Counted from the first letter of the stretch, positions 46,793-57,284 are shown. The stretch is 64,000 bases of DNA from Cryobacterium arcticum (GCF_003185895.1 NZ_QHLY01000007.1:1-64000), one strand, 5' to 3'. Numbers and translations are program-made. The notes: a model not told the origin generated them from the sequence alone.

Positions 46793-49700
46793 TCCGCCGG
46801 TTCCTGGCCTCCCATCGCTCGGCCGTCGTGTCGATCACGAGCGGCACCCTGGTCACCATTCTCGTCGTCACCCTCGCCGTGGTCTCCGGCGGCTACACCG
46901 CCCAGAAAGTGGACCTCGGCGACGCCGCCGTCTGGGTGGCCAGCGAAACCCGGCAGCTGGTCGGCCGGGTGAACACCCAGCTCAGCGAGCTCAACACGAT
47001 CGTGCCGGTGGACTCCGGCACCGCGACGCTCGTGCAGGACGGCGCCACCGTGCTCGTGGTCGACAGCGGCACCCTGGACATCCTCGACCCCGCTACGGCG
47101 GCCCTCACCGACAGCGTCGCCCTACCGCCCGACGCCGCGGAGGTGAGCCTGGCCGGCGACCTCACCACGATCGCCGCCGACGGAGACCTCTGGACGACAC
47201 CGACCAGCGCCCTGGCCGACTTCGACAGCAGCACGGACCCCGCCCTCGCTCTGGGCTCAGGCACCCTGTTCAGCGTCGAGGCCGGCGGGACCATTTTCGC
47301 CTTCACTCCGGCCACCCAGACCCTCAGCCGAGTCGACTCCGCTACCTCCGACGCCGTGGCCGAGAGCACCGACATCGAGGCGGGCGACCCCGACGACGCC
47401 TACCAACTCAGCCAGGTGAACGGCAGCTGGGCGGTGCTCAACGTCACCAGCGGCATCCTGCACCTGCCCGGCGGCGCCGTCGACCTTTCGGCCGACCTCG
47501 CCGCCGACGCCCAGCCCCGGCTGCAGGCGCCGGCCGCCACGGGCGACAGGGTGCTGATCGCCCACAGCTCCGGCCTGATCGCCGTGCCGGTCACAGGTGG
47601 CGCCGCCACCGAACTCCTGGCGGGTGTCGCCCCGGCCGGCGCCCCGGCGATACCCACCACGACCGGCCTGTGCAGTTATGCCGCCTGGGCGGACGGCACC
47701 AGCTGGCAGGCCTGCGGCATCGGCTCGCCGGCGGGCAGCACGGCCGCCCTCGCCGGACTCGCCGGGGACGCCAGGCTCGAATTCCGGCAGAACGGCAGCC
47801 GGCTGCTGCTGAACGACGCCCGCAACGGAACCACCTGGAACGTGCAAAAGGACAACCGGGCGATCGACAACTGGGACGACCTCATCGACCCGGTCTCCGA
47901 CGAGCAGCAGGTGACGGAAGCCACCGCCGACACCCCGCCCGTCTACGACGACACCCAGGCGCCGCCCGTCGCCGTCGACGATGAATTCGGCGCCAGGCCC
48001 GGCCGTGCCGTGATCCTGCCGGTGCTGCTGAACGACTACGACCCGAACAATGACGTGCTGGTCATCGACAGCGTCACGCAGCCGGCCGCCGGCCAGGGCC
48101 GAGTCGACCTCGTCGCCGCCAACCAGCAGCTGCAGCTCACCCTTCCCGGCGACGCCGCCGGCACCGTCACCGTCGACTACTCGATCAGCGACGGCCGCGG
48201 CGGTACCGCGACAGCGCGGGTCACCGTGGCCGTGCGCACCGCGGAGGAGAACTCGGCGCCGGCGCAAGTGCGGCAGACCCGGGCCACCGTCGCCGCGGGA
48301 GGCAGGGTCGACAGCCAGGTGCTCGGCGACTGGGTCGACCCGGACGGGGACCCGATCTACCTCACAGCCGCCACCGCGGTGGCGCCGGATGCCGTCACCT
48401 CCACGCCGGCCGGCAGCGTGCACTTCACCGACTCCGGCGACGGCGCAGCCGAGAAACAGGTGGGCCTCGTCGTCTCCGACGGCACCCTGACCGGCACGGG
48501 CACGCTCGCCATCGACGTGCGACCGGCCGGCTCCGTGCCCATCGTCGCCGACGGCTTCGCCGTGCAGGCCACTGCGGGCAGCGACATCACGGTGTCGCCG
48601 CTCGACCACGCCAGGGGCGGCTCCGGCCCGCTCCGCTTGGGCGCGGTTCCCGCTCCACCCCAGGTCACCATCACGACGGATGCGGCCGCCGGCACGTTCC
48701 GCTTCGTCAGCGACGCCGTCGGCGTGCACTACCTCGACTACACGGTCACCGACGGTGTCAGCACCGTGACCGGCGTGATCCGGGTGGACGTGGCCCCGGC
48801 CACAGACAGTCCCGGCCGGCCCATCACCGTGCCGCACACGGTCTTCCTCCGCGCCCAGCAGGCCACCGTCGTCGACGTTCTCGCCACCGACATCGACCCG
48901 GCCGGGGGAGTGCTGCTGGTCACCGGCAGTCGGAACGTGCCCGCCGACCTCACGGTGGAGGTGCTCGACCAGCACCTGCTGCGCGTCACCCTCGCCCGGC
49001 CACTCGAGTCCGGCTCGAGCAGCTTCGACTACACGGTCAGCAACGGCCTGGCAGAGGCCACCGGCACCGTCACCGTGATCGAGATCCCGGCCACCACCAC
49101 CCGGCAGCCGCCCGTCGCGTCACCGGACACGGTGTCGGTGCGCATCGGCGACGCCATCGACATCCCGGTGCTGGCCAACGACGTGCACCCGGATGGTGAC
49201 ACCCTCACCCTCGATCCCACGCTCGCCACCGCCCTGCCGGAGGGCGCAGGGCTGCTGTTCGCCTCCGGCCGGGTGCTGCGCTACCTCGCCCCTGCCAGCC
49301 CCGGAAACTTCACCGCGGTGTACCGGGTGAACGCGCCTGACGGCCAGTTCGCCAACGCCGAGGTGCACATCTCGGTGCGCGAAGCCGACCCGGCCACCAA
49401 CAACCCGCCCCAACCCCTCACGGTGACCGCCAGGGTACTGGCCGGCGACACCGTGCGCATCCCGATCCCGCGCACCGGCATCGACCCGGACGGTGACTCC
49501 GTGCAACTGCTCGGCCAGGAAACCAACCCGCAGAAAGGCGCCGTCACAGCCGTCGACGCCGACTCGCTCAGCTACCGGGCCGGCGACTACTCCGCCGGCA
49601 CCGACACCTTCACCTACGCCGTCATCGACGCCCTCGGCGCCCGCGCCGTCGGAACCGTGCGGGTGGGCATCAGCGCACGCCCGGACGGCGCACGCAACCC

Positions 49701-52700
49701 CGTCGCCCTGCCCGACGAGGTGACGGCGCGGCCGGGATCGCGGGTGGCTGTGCGGGTGCTCGGCAACGACTCCGACCCCGACGGCGGCACCCTCACCCTC
49801 ACCGCCGTCGAGAGCGCGGCCGGCACGACCGGCACCGCGCTGGCCGCCGCCGCCGCCATCGACGGTGACCTCATCGTCGTCACCATCGGTGACGTGTCCG
49901 GCCGGTACGGTTTCGTCTACGAGATCCGCAACGAGCGCGGCGGCACCAGCTCGGCGTTCCTCACCGTCGCCGTGTCGACGGATGCGCCCCTGGCCCACCC
50001 CGAAGCGTCCGACACCCGGCTGGCCCTGTCCGCCGTCCTCGGCCGGGACACCGTCGACGTCGATGTTCTCGCCCGGGTGTTCTTCGCCGAGGGGCCCGCC
50101 AGTTCCCTCACCCTCGCGGTGCTGCCCGGCACCGGACCGGCCGGCTCCGCGACCGTGACCGCCGACAAACGCATCCGGGTCACCGTGACCGCGTCGAGCC
50201 AGATCATCCCGTTCAGCGTCAGCCATCCGGACGACCCCGGCATCGTCTCGTACGCCTTCATCTGGGTGCCGGGAACCGACGATGCGCTGCCACAGCTGCG
50301 CGCCGGCGCCCCGAAGCTCACCGTGCCCAGCGAAGCCACGCTCAGCATCGATATCAACGACTACGTTGTGGCCGTCGGGGGCAAGAGCGTGCAGCTGACC
50401 GACCGGAACACCGTGCGCGCCACCCACGCCAACGACGCCCCGCTCAGTACCGGAGCGGGCACGCTCTCGTTCACCAGTGCGGACCAGTATTTCGGGCCCG
50501 CCTCCATCTCGTTCGAGGTGACGGACGGCGCCAGCCCCACCGGCCCGGCCGGCCGCACCGCCACGATTGTGCTCCCGATCGACGTCACTCCGCGCGAGAA
50601 CCAACCACCGGCCTTCGACGGGGCGCTGATCGACTTCGAACCCGACCAGACCCGGGTGATCGACCTGTCCCTGCTCACCGCCTACCCGTACCCCGACGAT
50701 CGGGACGAGCTGGCCTACACGGTGCTCGACCCGCAGCCCACCGGATTCGACTACACTCTGGCCGGCAGCCTCCTCACCGTGCACGCCCATGAGGGCACGG
50801 CCAAGGGCAGCACCAGTGCGGTCACCATCGGCGTGCGGGACGACCTCAGCGCCGGCAAGGCCGGCCGGATCGACCTGCGCGTGGTGGCGTCCAGCCGGCC
50901 GTTGGCCATCCCGGCCACGGATGCCGCCATCGCGCCCCGGGGGCGCAGCACCGTCATCGACGTACTCGCCAACGACGGCGCTACCAACCCGTTCCCCGCC
51001 GTGCCCTTGCGCGTCGTCGCCGTGCGCGGCCTCGACTCGGCCGCCCTGCCGGCCGGGCTGACGATCACCCCCAGCGCCGACAACAGCCGGCTCACCGTGC
51101 AGGTGGCCGCCGAGGCCGCACCCACCGACACCACCCTGCAGTACCAGGTCGCCGACGCCACCGATGATCCGGACCGCTACACCTGGGGAACCGTGCGGAT
51201 CTCGGTACAGGACGTGCCCGACCCGGTCACCGCCCTGACCGTCACCGGTTTCGCCGACCGCGCGATCACCGTGGCCTTCAACCCCGGCGCCGCCAACAAT
51301 TCGCCGCTGACCGGTTATCAGGTCACCACCATCGATGCGGCATCCGGGCGGGCGCTCAGCAGCACCGGCTGCGCCTCCACCACCTGCACCCTGGCGACCC
51401 CCGGCAACGGCCAGGCCAACGCAGTGCGCGTCGCCGTGACCGCGCAGAACGCCGTCGGCGCCTCCGAGAGCACCACCCTGGCCGCAACGGCGTGGTCAGA
51501 TGTCATCCCAGCCGCTCCGACCGGCTTGACCGCCGCGCCCCGAGACGGCGGGCTGACGCTGCGTTGGAAGACCGTGCCGGCGTCGGGCCGCGGCACCGAC
51601 ATCCGCGGCTACCAGGTCAGTGTCGCCGGCGTCGCCCAGCCGGAGGTCAGCGCCACCGGGCCCAACTGCGACGAGGAGAGCTGCAGCCTGAAGGTGGACG
51701 GACTGGAGAACGGCTCCACCGTGGCCTTCACCGTGAGCGCCCGGAACGACGCCTACCCGGCGTTGTCGAGCTGGAACACCGCCACCGCCAGCGGGCAGCC
51801 GTACGGCCCGGCGGTGGCCGGCGGCATCACGGCGACGGCCACGGATGCCAGTGGCGCCGTGACCGTGGCGTGGGATGGTTTCGCCGACCGCGGCGACGCC
51901 ATCGGCGGCTACTACGTGCAACGCATCAGCGGAAACACCGTGCCCACCGGTGCGCAGGCCTGCTCAGTGTCCGGCCCGGCACCGGGCACCCTCACCGCAC
52001 CCAGGACCGGCGGCGTCGTGCTCGACCAACAGGGCGTGCCGGCCGGCACCCGGAGCGCCGTGTTCGACGGCCTGCTCGCCGACGACGGCACCTACTCGTT
52101 CGTGGTCTGGGGCTACAACCGGGCCGGCTGCGCTGCGACGGCCGTCGCCACCGTGCTGGTGCGCCCGGCGCCCGGTGCCGTCACCGAGGTGACCGGGGCG
52201 ATGGAACAGCGCGGTGATACCTGGGACTACCACCTCACCGCGGTACAGCCATCGGCCGGGATCGACCACTACAACCTGCGCGCCCCCGGCAGCGGAACCG
52301 TGCAGGCCTTCACCGACAGCGCCTGGCCCCGTGACCTGCTCGGCCAGCCGTTTGGTCGCCCGGTCGCATTCCAACTGCAGGCCTGCACCGTGTGGGGCTC
52401 GTGCGGACCGTGGTCGGAGACGACCACCGCGCCCGAAGCATCCGTGACCTTCACGGTGACCGGGCTCGACTACGACAGTGCGGCCGGACGGTTCGCCTGG
52501 ACCGATGGCCCCGCCAACGGTGCCCTGACGGCGAGCTTCGCCTGCCGCATCGACGGGTCTGCCGCCCTGCCGACCCCCGCCGACAGCGCCACCACCTGCA
52601 CCCTGCCCGGCCCGCCCGGCTCTGGAACCGGCGAGCGCACCGTGCTGCTCACCGTGACCGTGGCCGGTCACAGCTTCGACTACTCCCGCCCGATCCCGAC

Positions 52701-52719
52701 GAAAGCGATCACGCCATGA
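46789..52719 (+). CDS. Giant membrane-anchored Ig/cadherin-like and FN3 repeat protein
   Basis: The 1976-residue protein has one N-terminal membrane anchor (about 17-37) and otherwise lies outside the cell. Residues ~60-370 look like a beta-propeller-type region. From ~388 come tandem Ig/cadherin-like (Big_9/tandem-95 type) repeats with the pattern PVxLNDxDPxxDxL, clear at about 405, 785 and 980, which suggests Ca2+-binding linkers. From ~1477 there are FN3-type domains with paired cysteines. The C terminus has no sorting signal. It resembles the FN3 protein of the Bifidobacterium PFNA cluster. It overlaps the MoxR gene by 4 nt. Confidence 0.9.
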   Translation: MIRRFLASHRSAVVSITSGTLVTILVVTLAVVSGGYTAQKVDLGDAAVWVASETRQLVGRVNTQLSELNTIVPVDSGTATLVQDGATVLVVDSGTLDILDPATAALTDSVALPPDAAEVSLAGDLTTIAADGDLWTTPTSALADFDSSTDPALALGSGTLFSVEAGGTIFAFTPATQTLSRVDSATSDAVAESTDIEAGDPDDAYQLSQVNGSWAVLNVTSGILHLPGGAVDLSADLAADAQPRLQAPAATGDRVLIAHSSGLIAVPVTGGAATELLAGVAPAGAPAIPTTTGLCSYAAWADGTSWQACGIGSPAGSTAALAGLAGDARLEFRQNGSRLLLNDARNGTTWNVQKDNRAIDNWDDLIDPVSDEQQVTEATADTPPVYDDTQAPPVAVDDEFGARPGRAVILPVLLNDYDPNNDVLVIDSVTQPAAGQGRVDLVAANQQLQLTLPGDAAGTVTVDYSISDGRGGTATARVTVAVRTAEENSAPAQVRQTRATVAAGGRVDSQVLGDWVDPDGDPIYLTAATAVAPDAVTSTPAGSVHFTDSGDGAAEKQVGLVVSDGTLTGTGTLAIDVRPAGSVPIVADGFAVQATAGSDITVSPLDHARGGSGPLRLGAVPAPPQVTITTDAAAGTFRFVSDAVGVHYLDYTVTDGVSTVTGVIRVDVAPATDSPGRPITVPHTVFLRAQQATVVDVLATDIDPAGGVLLVTGSRNVPADLTVEVLDQHLLRVTLARPLESGSSSFDYTVSNGLAEATGTVTVIEIPATTTRQPPVASPDTVSVRIGDAIDIPVLANDVHPDGDTLTLDPTLATALPEGAGLLFASGRVLRYLAPASPGNFTAVYRVNAPDGQFANAEVHISVREADPATNNPPQPLTVTARVLAGDTVRIPIPRTGIDPDGDSVQLLGQETNPQKGAVTAVDADSLSYRAGDYSAGTDTFTYAVIDALGARAVGTVRVGISARPDGARNPVALPDEVTARPGSRVAVRVLGNDSDPDGGTLTLTAVESAAGTTGTALAAAAAIDGDLIVVTIGDVSGRYGFVYEIRNERGGTSSAFLTVAVSTDAPLAHPEASDTRLALSAVLGRDTVDVDVLARVFFAEGPASSLTLAVLPGTGPAGSATVTADKRIRVTVTASSQIIPFSVSHPDDPGIVSYAFIWVPGTDDALPQLRAGAPKLTVPSEATLSIDINDYVVAVGGKSVQLTDRNTVRATHANDAPLSTGAGTLSFTSADQYFGPASISFEVTDGASPTGPAGRTATIVLPIDVTPRENQPPAFDGALIDFEPDQTRVIDLSLLTAYPYPDDRDELAYTVLDPQPTGFDYTLAGSLLTVHAHEGTAKGSTSAVTIGVRDDLSAGKAGRIDLRVVASSRPLAIPATDAAIAPRGRSTVIDVLANDGATNPFPAVPLRVVAVRGLDSAALPAGLTITPSADNSRLTVQVAAEAAPTDTTLQYQVADATDDPDRYTWGTVRISVQDVPDPVTALTVTGFADRAITVAFNPGAANNSPLTGYQVTTIDAASGRALSSTGCASTTCTLATPGNGQANAVRVAVTAQNAVGASESTTLAATAWSDVIPAAPTGLTAAPRDGGLTLRWKTVPASGRGTDIRGYQVSVAGVAQPEVSATGPNCDEESCSLKVDGLENGSTVAFTVSARNDAYPALSSWNTATASGQPYGPAVAGGITATATDASGAVTVAWDGFADRGDAIGGYYVQRISGNTVPTGAQACSVSGPAPGTLTAPRTGGVVLDQQGVPAGTRSAVFDGLLADDGTYSFVVWGYNRAGCAATAVATVLVRPAPGAVTEVTGAMEQRGDTWDYHLTAVQPSAGIDHYNLRAPGSGTVQAFTDSAWPRDLLGQPFGRPVAFQLQACTVWGSCGPWSETTTAPEASVTFTVTGLDYDSAAGRFAWTDGPANGALTASFACRIDGSAALPTPADSATTCTLPGPPGSGTGERTVLLTVTVAGHSFDYSRPIPTKAITP

Positions 52720-53759
52720 CCCACACCCCCGATCGTGTGCACCCTGGCCAGCCGGATGCGTTGCGTGCGCCCGAGCTGATGACCGGCGAGGAAGCCGCCC
52801 AGTTCCAGGCCCTGTTCGACCGCCTGGTCCGGGGGGTCGAAGAGGTGGTGCTGGGCAAGCAGCACGTGATCCGGCTGGCCTTCACCGCCCTGTTCAGCGA
52901 GGGACACCTGTTGCTCGAGGACGTGCCTGGCACCGGAAAGACCTCACTGGCCCGCGCCATCGCCCAGAGCGTGCGCGGCACCAGTAACCGGGTGCAGTTC
53001 ACGCCGGACCTGCTGCCGGGCGACATCACCGGGGTGAGCATCTACGACCAGCGCGGCGGCACGTTCGAATTCCACCGCGGGCCGGTGTTCGCCAACATCG
53101 TGCTCGCCGACGAGATCAACCGGGCCAGCCCGAAGACCCAGTCGGCGCTGCTCGAGGTGATGGAGGAGGGCCAGGTCACCGCCGACGGGGTGACCCACCA
53201 GGTGACCGGGCCGTTCATGGTCATCGCCACCCAGAACCCGATCGAGCAGGCCGGCACCTACCGGTTGCCAGAGGCCCAACTGGACAGGTTCCTGATGAAG
53301 GCCTCGATCGGCTACCCGGACCACGCCGCCACCGTGCGCATCCTCGAGGGCGCCGCCCGGCGGGCGCACGACGTGCGCGTCGCACCGGTGCTGTCGGCCG
53401 AGTCGGTAGTGGAGGTGGCCGCGCTGGCCCGCACGGTGTTCGTGGACCCGACCATCAACGACTACGTGGCCAGGCTGGTGGACGCCACCCGCACCAGCCC
53501 TGAGGTTCGCCTGGGCGCGAGCGTGCGCGGCGCCCTGGCCCTCATCCGCACCGCCAAGACCTACGCCGCCTCGCAGGGCAGGCACTACGTGACCCCCGAC
53601 GACGTCAAGGCCCTCGCCGAACCCGTGCTCGCGCATCGGTTGCTGCTCGACCCCGAAGCCGAGTTCGACGGGGTCAGCCCGTCCAGAGTGATCGGGCGCA
53701 TCCTGGTCGAGACGGTGCCGCCCCGCAGCGGGGAGGACTCGCGGGCGGATGCTCTCTAG
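52716..53759 (+). CDS. MoxR-type AAA+ ATPase
   Basis: The 347-residue protein has Walker A EDVPGTGKTSLARA (Lys75), Walker B NIVLADEINRASPKTQ, the sensor-1 region FMVIATQNPIEQAGTY and a C-terminal lid. MoxR ATPases act as chaperones that mature or remodel partner complexes and are regularly encoded beside DUF58 and transglutaminase-type proteins, as here. It overlaps its neighbours at both ends (4 and 11 nt), so it is made from the same transcript as the kinase and repeat protein. Confidence 0.95.
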   Translation: MTHTPDRVHPGQPDALRAPELMTGEEAAQFQALFDRLVRGVEEVVLGKQHVIRLAFTALFSEGHLLLEDVPGTGKTSLARAIAQSVRGTSNRVQFTPDLLPGDITGVSIYDQRGGTFEFHRGPVFANIVLADEINRASPKTQSALLEVMEEGQVTADGVTHQVTGPFMVIATQNPIEQAGTYRLPEAQLDRFLMKASIGYPDHAATVRILEGAARRAHDVRVAPVLSAESVVEVAALARTVFVDPTINDYVARLVDATRTSPEVRLGASVRGALALIRTAKTYAASQGRHYVTPDDVKALAEPVLAHRLLLDPEAEFDGVSPSRVIGRILVETVPPRSGEDSRADAL

Positions 53760-54918
53760 ACTGCAGGGGCCCCGGGCGGTGACGCCGCTCGGCTGGACCG
53801 TCGCCGCGGCCGCGGTGGCGGCCCTGGCGGCGGGCTACGGCCTGGGCTGGGCCGAACTGGTGGTGGTCGGCTGGGCCGCGACTGTGCTCACCCTCGTTGC
53901 CCTGGCGCACCTGCTCGGCCGGAGCGCGCACGATGTGCGCCTGAGCGTGCCGGTAAGCCGGGTCGTGGCGGGGGAGCGGGTGCCGGGCCAGGTGGATGTG
54001 CGGAACCCGACCGGTCGGCGGCTGGCCGCCGTCACGGTGCAGGTTCCGGTGGGCGCCGGGCTGGTCGAGTTCCCCATTCGGAGCCTGGCTGCCGGCGCGG
54101 AGGTCGGTGACGTCTTCGTGGTGCCCGCGGTGCGGCGCGGCATCATCCCGATCGGGCCCGTGCACACCGTGCGAGCCGACCCGGTGGGGCTCGTGCGGCA
54201 CGAGACCGTGCTCGCCCAGCGGATCGACCTATTCGTGCACCCGCGCACCATCGCCATCCCAAGCATGAGCCAGGGCTTCGTGCGCGACCTCGAAGGCGCC
54301 CCCACCCGTGACCTCACCGCGAGCGACGTGGCCTTCCACGCGCTGCGCGAATACCAGCCGGGTGACGACCGGCGCAGTATCCACTGGAAGAGCACGGCGA
54401 AAACCGGCCGGTTCATGGTGCGCCAGTACGAGCAGACCCGGCGCAGCCACCTGCTCGTGGCATTGAGCCTCGCCCCGGCCGACTTCGCCGACGATGACGA
54501 ATTCGAACTCGCCGTGAGCGTGGCCGGGTCGCTGGGCATCCGGGCGATCCGGGACGCCCGCACCCTGTCCATCCTGGTCAGTTCCGGTTCGCTCACCGTG
54601 ATCACCCCCACCCGGTTGCTCGACGACCTCAGCCGCATCGACCTGGCCGCCGGTGCCGCCGACCTGCACGCGCTGGCCCGTCAGGCCGCCTCGTCGATGA
54701 ACGGACTGTCCGTGGCGTTCCTGGTCTGCGGCTCTGCGACACCGCTGGCCGTGCTGCGGGCCGCTGCAGCGGCGTTCCCGGTCGGGGTGGAGGCCGTCGC
54801 CGTGCTCTGCGAGCCCGGCGCCCAACCGGGGTTCCGCCGGGCCGGCGGCCTGAGCGTTCTCACCATCGGCTATCTCGACGACCTGCAGCACAGCCTCGCC
54901 CGCGGGGTGGCCGCGTGA
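53749..54918 (+). CDS. DUF58 protein (vWA-like partner of MoxR)
   Basis: The 389-residue protein has two N-terminal transmembrane helices (about 14-60), an outward beta domain (about 60-150) and a DUF58 region with the signature REYQPGDDRRSIHWKSTAKT followed by FMVRQYEQTRRSHLLVALSL. DUF58 has a von Willebrand A-like fold, and in MoxR systems it is thought to be the ATPase substrate or adaptor. It overlaps moxR by 11 nt and the next gene by 4 nt (GTGA). Confidence 0.92.
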   Translation: MLSRLQGPRAVTPLGWTVAAAAVAALAAGYGLGWAELVVVGWAATVLTLVALAHLLGRSAHDVRLSVPVSRVVAGERVPGQVDVRNPTGRRLAAVTVQVPVGAGLVEFPIRSLAAGAEVGDVFVVPAVRRGIIPIGPVHTVRADPVGLVRHETVLAQRIDLFVHPRTIAIPSMSQGFVRDLEGAPTRDLTASDVAFHALREYQPGDDRRSIHWKSTAKTGRFMVRQYEQTRRSHLLVALSLAPADFADDDEFELAVSVAGSLGIRAIRDARTLSILVSSGSLTVITPTRLLDDLSRIDLAAGAADLHALARQAASSMNGLSVAFLVCGSATPLAVLRAAAAAFPVGVEAVAVLCEPGAQPGFRRAGGLSVLTIGYLDDLQHSLARGVAA

Positions 54919-57284
54919 GCGCACCAGTGGGAGCCTCGCGCCGGCTGCGGCCGGGCAACACCCTCGTCAGCACCGTGCTGCTGCTCACCGCGACGGCCGT
55001 CGCCGCGACCGCGCTGTGGCCTGTCTACCAGAGCGCCGCGTTCGTGGTGCTGGTCGTCGTCGCCGCCGTGCTCGGCGCCGGCGTCGCGGTCGCCGGCGCG
55101 CTCTGGCGCTGGCCGGCCTGGCTGGTCGGCTCGGTGGCCGTGGTGGTCTACCTGGTCGTCGGGGTGCCGCTTGCCGTGCCGGGGCAGGCGGCCTTCGGGG
55201 TGCTGCCGAGCCTGGCCGGACTGGCCGAGCTGGTGCCGGCCACCTGGTTGAGCTGGAAACAGCTGGTGACGATCGTGCTGCCCGTCGGGTCGTACCAGGC
55301 CCTGCTCGTGCCGGCGCTGATCCTGGTGCTGCTGACGAGTGTGACCGGGCTCTCCCTCGCCCTGCGCGCCCGCACCGCCGAGTTCGCCCTGCTGGCCCCG
55401 CTCGGCCTCTTCCTGGCCGGAATAGCGTTCGGTCCCGGCGCCCAGGACGACCTCGCACCGCTGGCCAGCGGTCTCGGTCTCGTCACCGTTCTGGTGCTCT
55501 GGCTGCTCTGGTCCAACCGGGAGCGGCGCCGCCAGAGGCTGCTGCCGGCGTCGACCGGCGTGTTGCCGGCAGTCGAGCGCCGGGTCGGCGCCGCCCGCTC
55601 TCTCCTTGCCGCGGCTACGGTGCTGGTGGTGGCAATCCTCGGCGGAGGCCTGGCCGCCGCCGCGCTCCCGGCGACGGCGCCCAGGGACGTGCTGCGCACC
55701 CGGGTGGTGGCGCCGTTCGACGCCCGCGCGTATCCCAGCCCGCTCAGCGCGTTCCGCAGCTACCTGCAGCCGGAGCTTGCCGATACCGTGCTGTTCGACG
55801 TGGCCGGACTGCCGGCCGGCGGGCGCATCCGCCTGGCCAGCCTGGACGAGTACGACGGGGTGGTGTACGCCGTCGGGGCGGCGGATACGGCCGGCACCGC
55901 TGACTCCGGCACCTTCTCCCGGCTGCCGTACCGCCTCGACCAGAGCGCGGTGCGCGGAGACGAGGTCAACCTCACCGTCACCATCGACGGGTATGCGGGC
56001 ATCTGGGTGCCGGGGGCCGGCCAACTGCAGCAGATCGACTTCACGGGCCGTTCTGCTGCCGCGCTGCAGGAATCATTCGTCTACAACGATCTGGGCGGTA
56101 CCGCTGCGGTGGTCTCCGGCCTGACCAGGGGCGACGGCTACACCAGTACCGCCGTGCTGCCGGCGGCTCCGACCGACCTCGCCGACGCCCAGCCTGGACC
56201 GGCCGTGCTGCCACCGGTGGAGGTGGTTCCGGACGGCCTCGACGACGCGTTGGCCGGGTTCTTGCGCCCCGGGCAGAGCCCCGGCGAACAGCTGCAGGCC
56301 ATGCTCGACGGCCTGGCCACGACCGGATACGTCAGCCATGGTTCGGCCGGCGAACCGGTCAGCCGGTCCGGCCACGGCGCCGACCGCATCAGCGAGCTGC
56401 TCGACGACACCCCGATGCTCGGCGACGCGGAACAGTACGCGGTGACGGCGGCGCTGATGGCCAGGCAGCTGGGCTTCCCGGCTCGGGTCGTGCTGGGATT
56501 CGTTCCGGCCGACAGCAGCACGAACACCGCCGTGCCGGTGACCGGCGCGGAGGCGTCGGCCTGGATCGAAGTGCAGGTCAAGGACCGCGGTTGGGTGACG
56601 CTCGACCCCAACCCGCCGGTGCGCGATGTTCCCGAATTGCAACCGGACGACCCCACCTCGGTTGCCCGGCCGCAGACCGTGCTGCCGCCGACGGTGCCCG
56701 ACACGGTCGACCAGGTCGACCCGACCCCGCCGGAGAGTACCACCGCCGACCCGCCGGCAACCGACGACCCCTTCTGGGCGGCCGTGCGGCTGGCCCTGGT
56801 CATCGCCGGGTGGACGCTGCTCGGGCTCGCGCTGCTGGTCTCGCCGTTCCTCGGAGTGCTACTCCTCAAATGGCGCCGTCGCCGCAACCGACGCCGTGCT
56901 CGCCGGCCGATCGACCGGATCCTCGGTGGCTGGCAGGAGTTCCAGGACAGCGTCACCGACTACGGCGTGGCCGTTCCAGCGCAGGCCACCAGACTCGAGC
57001 TCGCCACAGCCGTCGGTGGGGTGCGCGCGCACTGGCTGGCCACGGAGGTGGACCGCGCCGTGTTCGCGCCCGACGGTACCGCGGGAACCGACGCCGACGG
57101 CGTCTGGGTCGGCGTGCGGGAATTGCAGAACACGTTGCGCTCCAGCCATACCCGTCGAGACCGCCTACGCGCGGCAATCTCGGTGCGGTCGTTCGGTCGC
57201 TACGCTAAGAGAACGACCGGGCGGGGTCGACCGAGGCGCATGCTGGAGGGAGCGGGCGAGAGCACGAAGGGAACAGGATTGTGA
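54915..57284 (+). CDS. Multi-pass protein with degenerate transglutaminase-like domain
   Basis: The 789 residues start with a bundle of about six to seven transmembrane helices (to ~250). An extracytoplasmic part with a transglutaminase-like core (about 450-570), a final transmembrane helix (about 617-650) and a basic cytoplasmic tail follow. The core aligns by eye with TgpA-type proteins, but Ala505 (GDAEQYAVTAAL) replaces the catalytic Cys and Ser548 (AEASAWIEV) replaces the His, while Asp564 (WVTLDPN) remains. It is therefore probably not a protease or crosslinker and may be a binding scaffold. It overlaps neighbours by 4 nt at both ends. Confidence 0.85.
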   Translation: MSAPVGASRRLRPGNTLVSTVLLLTATAVAATALWPVYQSAAFVVLVVVAAVLGAGVAVAGALWRWPAWLVGSVAVVVYLVVGVPLAVPGQAAFGVLPSLAGLAELVPATWLSWKQLVTIVLPVGSYQALLVPALILVLLTSVTGLSLALRARTAEFALLAPLGLFLAGIAFGPGAQDDLAPLASGLGLVTVLVLWLLWSNRERRRQRLLPASTGVLPAVERRVGAARSLLAAATVLVVAILGGGLAAAALPATAPRDVLRTRVVAPFDARAYPSPLSAFRSYLQPELADTVLFDVAGLPAGGRIRLASLDEYDGVVYAVGAADTAGTADSGTFSRLPYRLDQSAVRGDEVNLTVTIDGYAGIWVPGAGQLQQIDFTGRSAAALQESFVYNDLGGTAAVVSGLTRGDGYTSTAVLPAAPTDLADAQPGPAVLPPVEVVPDGLDDALAGFLRPGQSPGEQLQAMLDGLATTGYVSHGSAGEPVSRSGHGADRISELLDDTPMLGDAEQYAVTAALMARQLGFPARVVLGFVPADSSTNTAVPVTGAEASAWIEVQVKDRGWVTLDPNPPVRDVPELQPDDPTSVARPQTVLPPTVPDTVDQVDPTPPESTTADPPATDDPFWAAVRLALVIAGWTLLGLALLVSPFLGVLLLKWRRRRNRRRARRPIDRILGGWQEFQDSVTDYGVAVPAQATRLELATAVGGVRAHWLATEVDRAVFAPDGTAGTDADGVWVGVRELQNTLRSSHTRRDRLRAAISVRSFGRYAKRTTGRGRPRRMLEGAGESTKGTGL

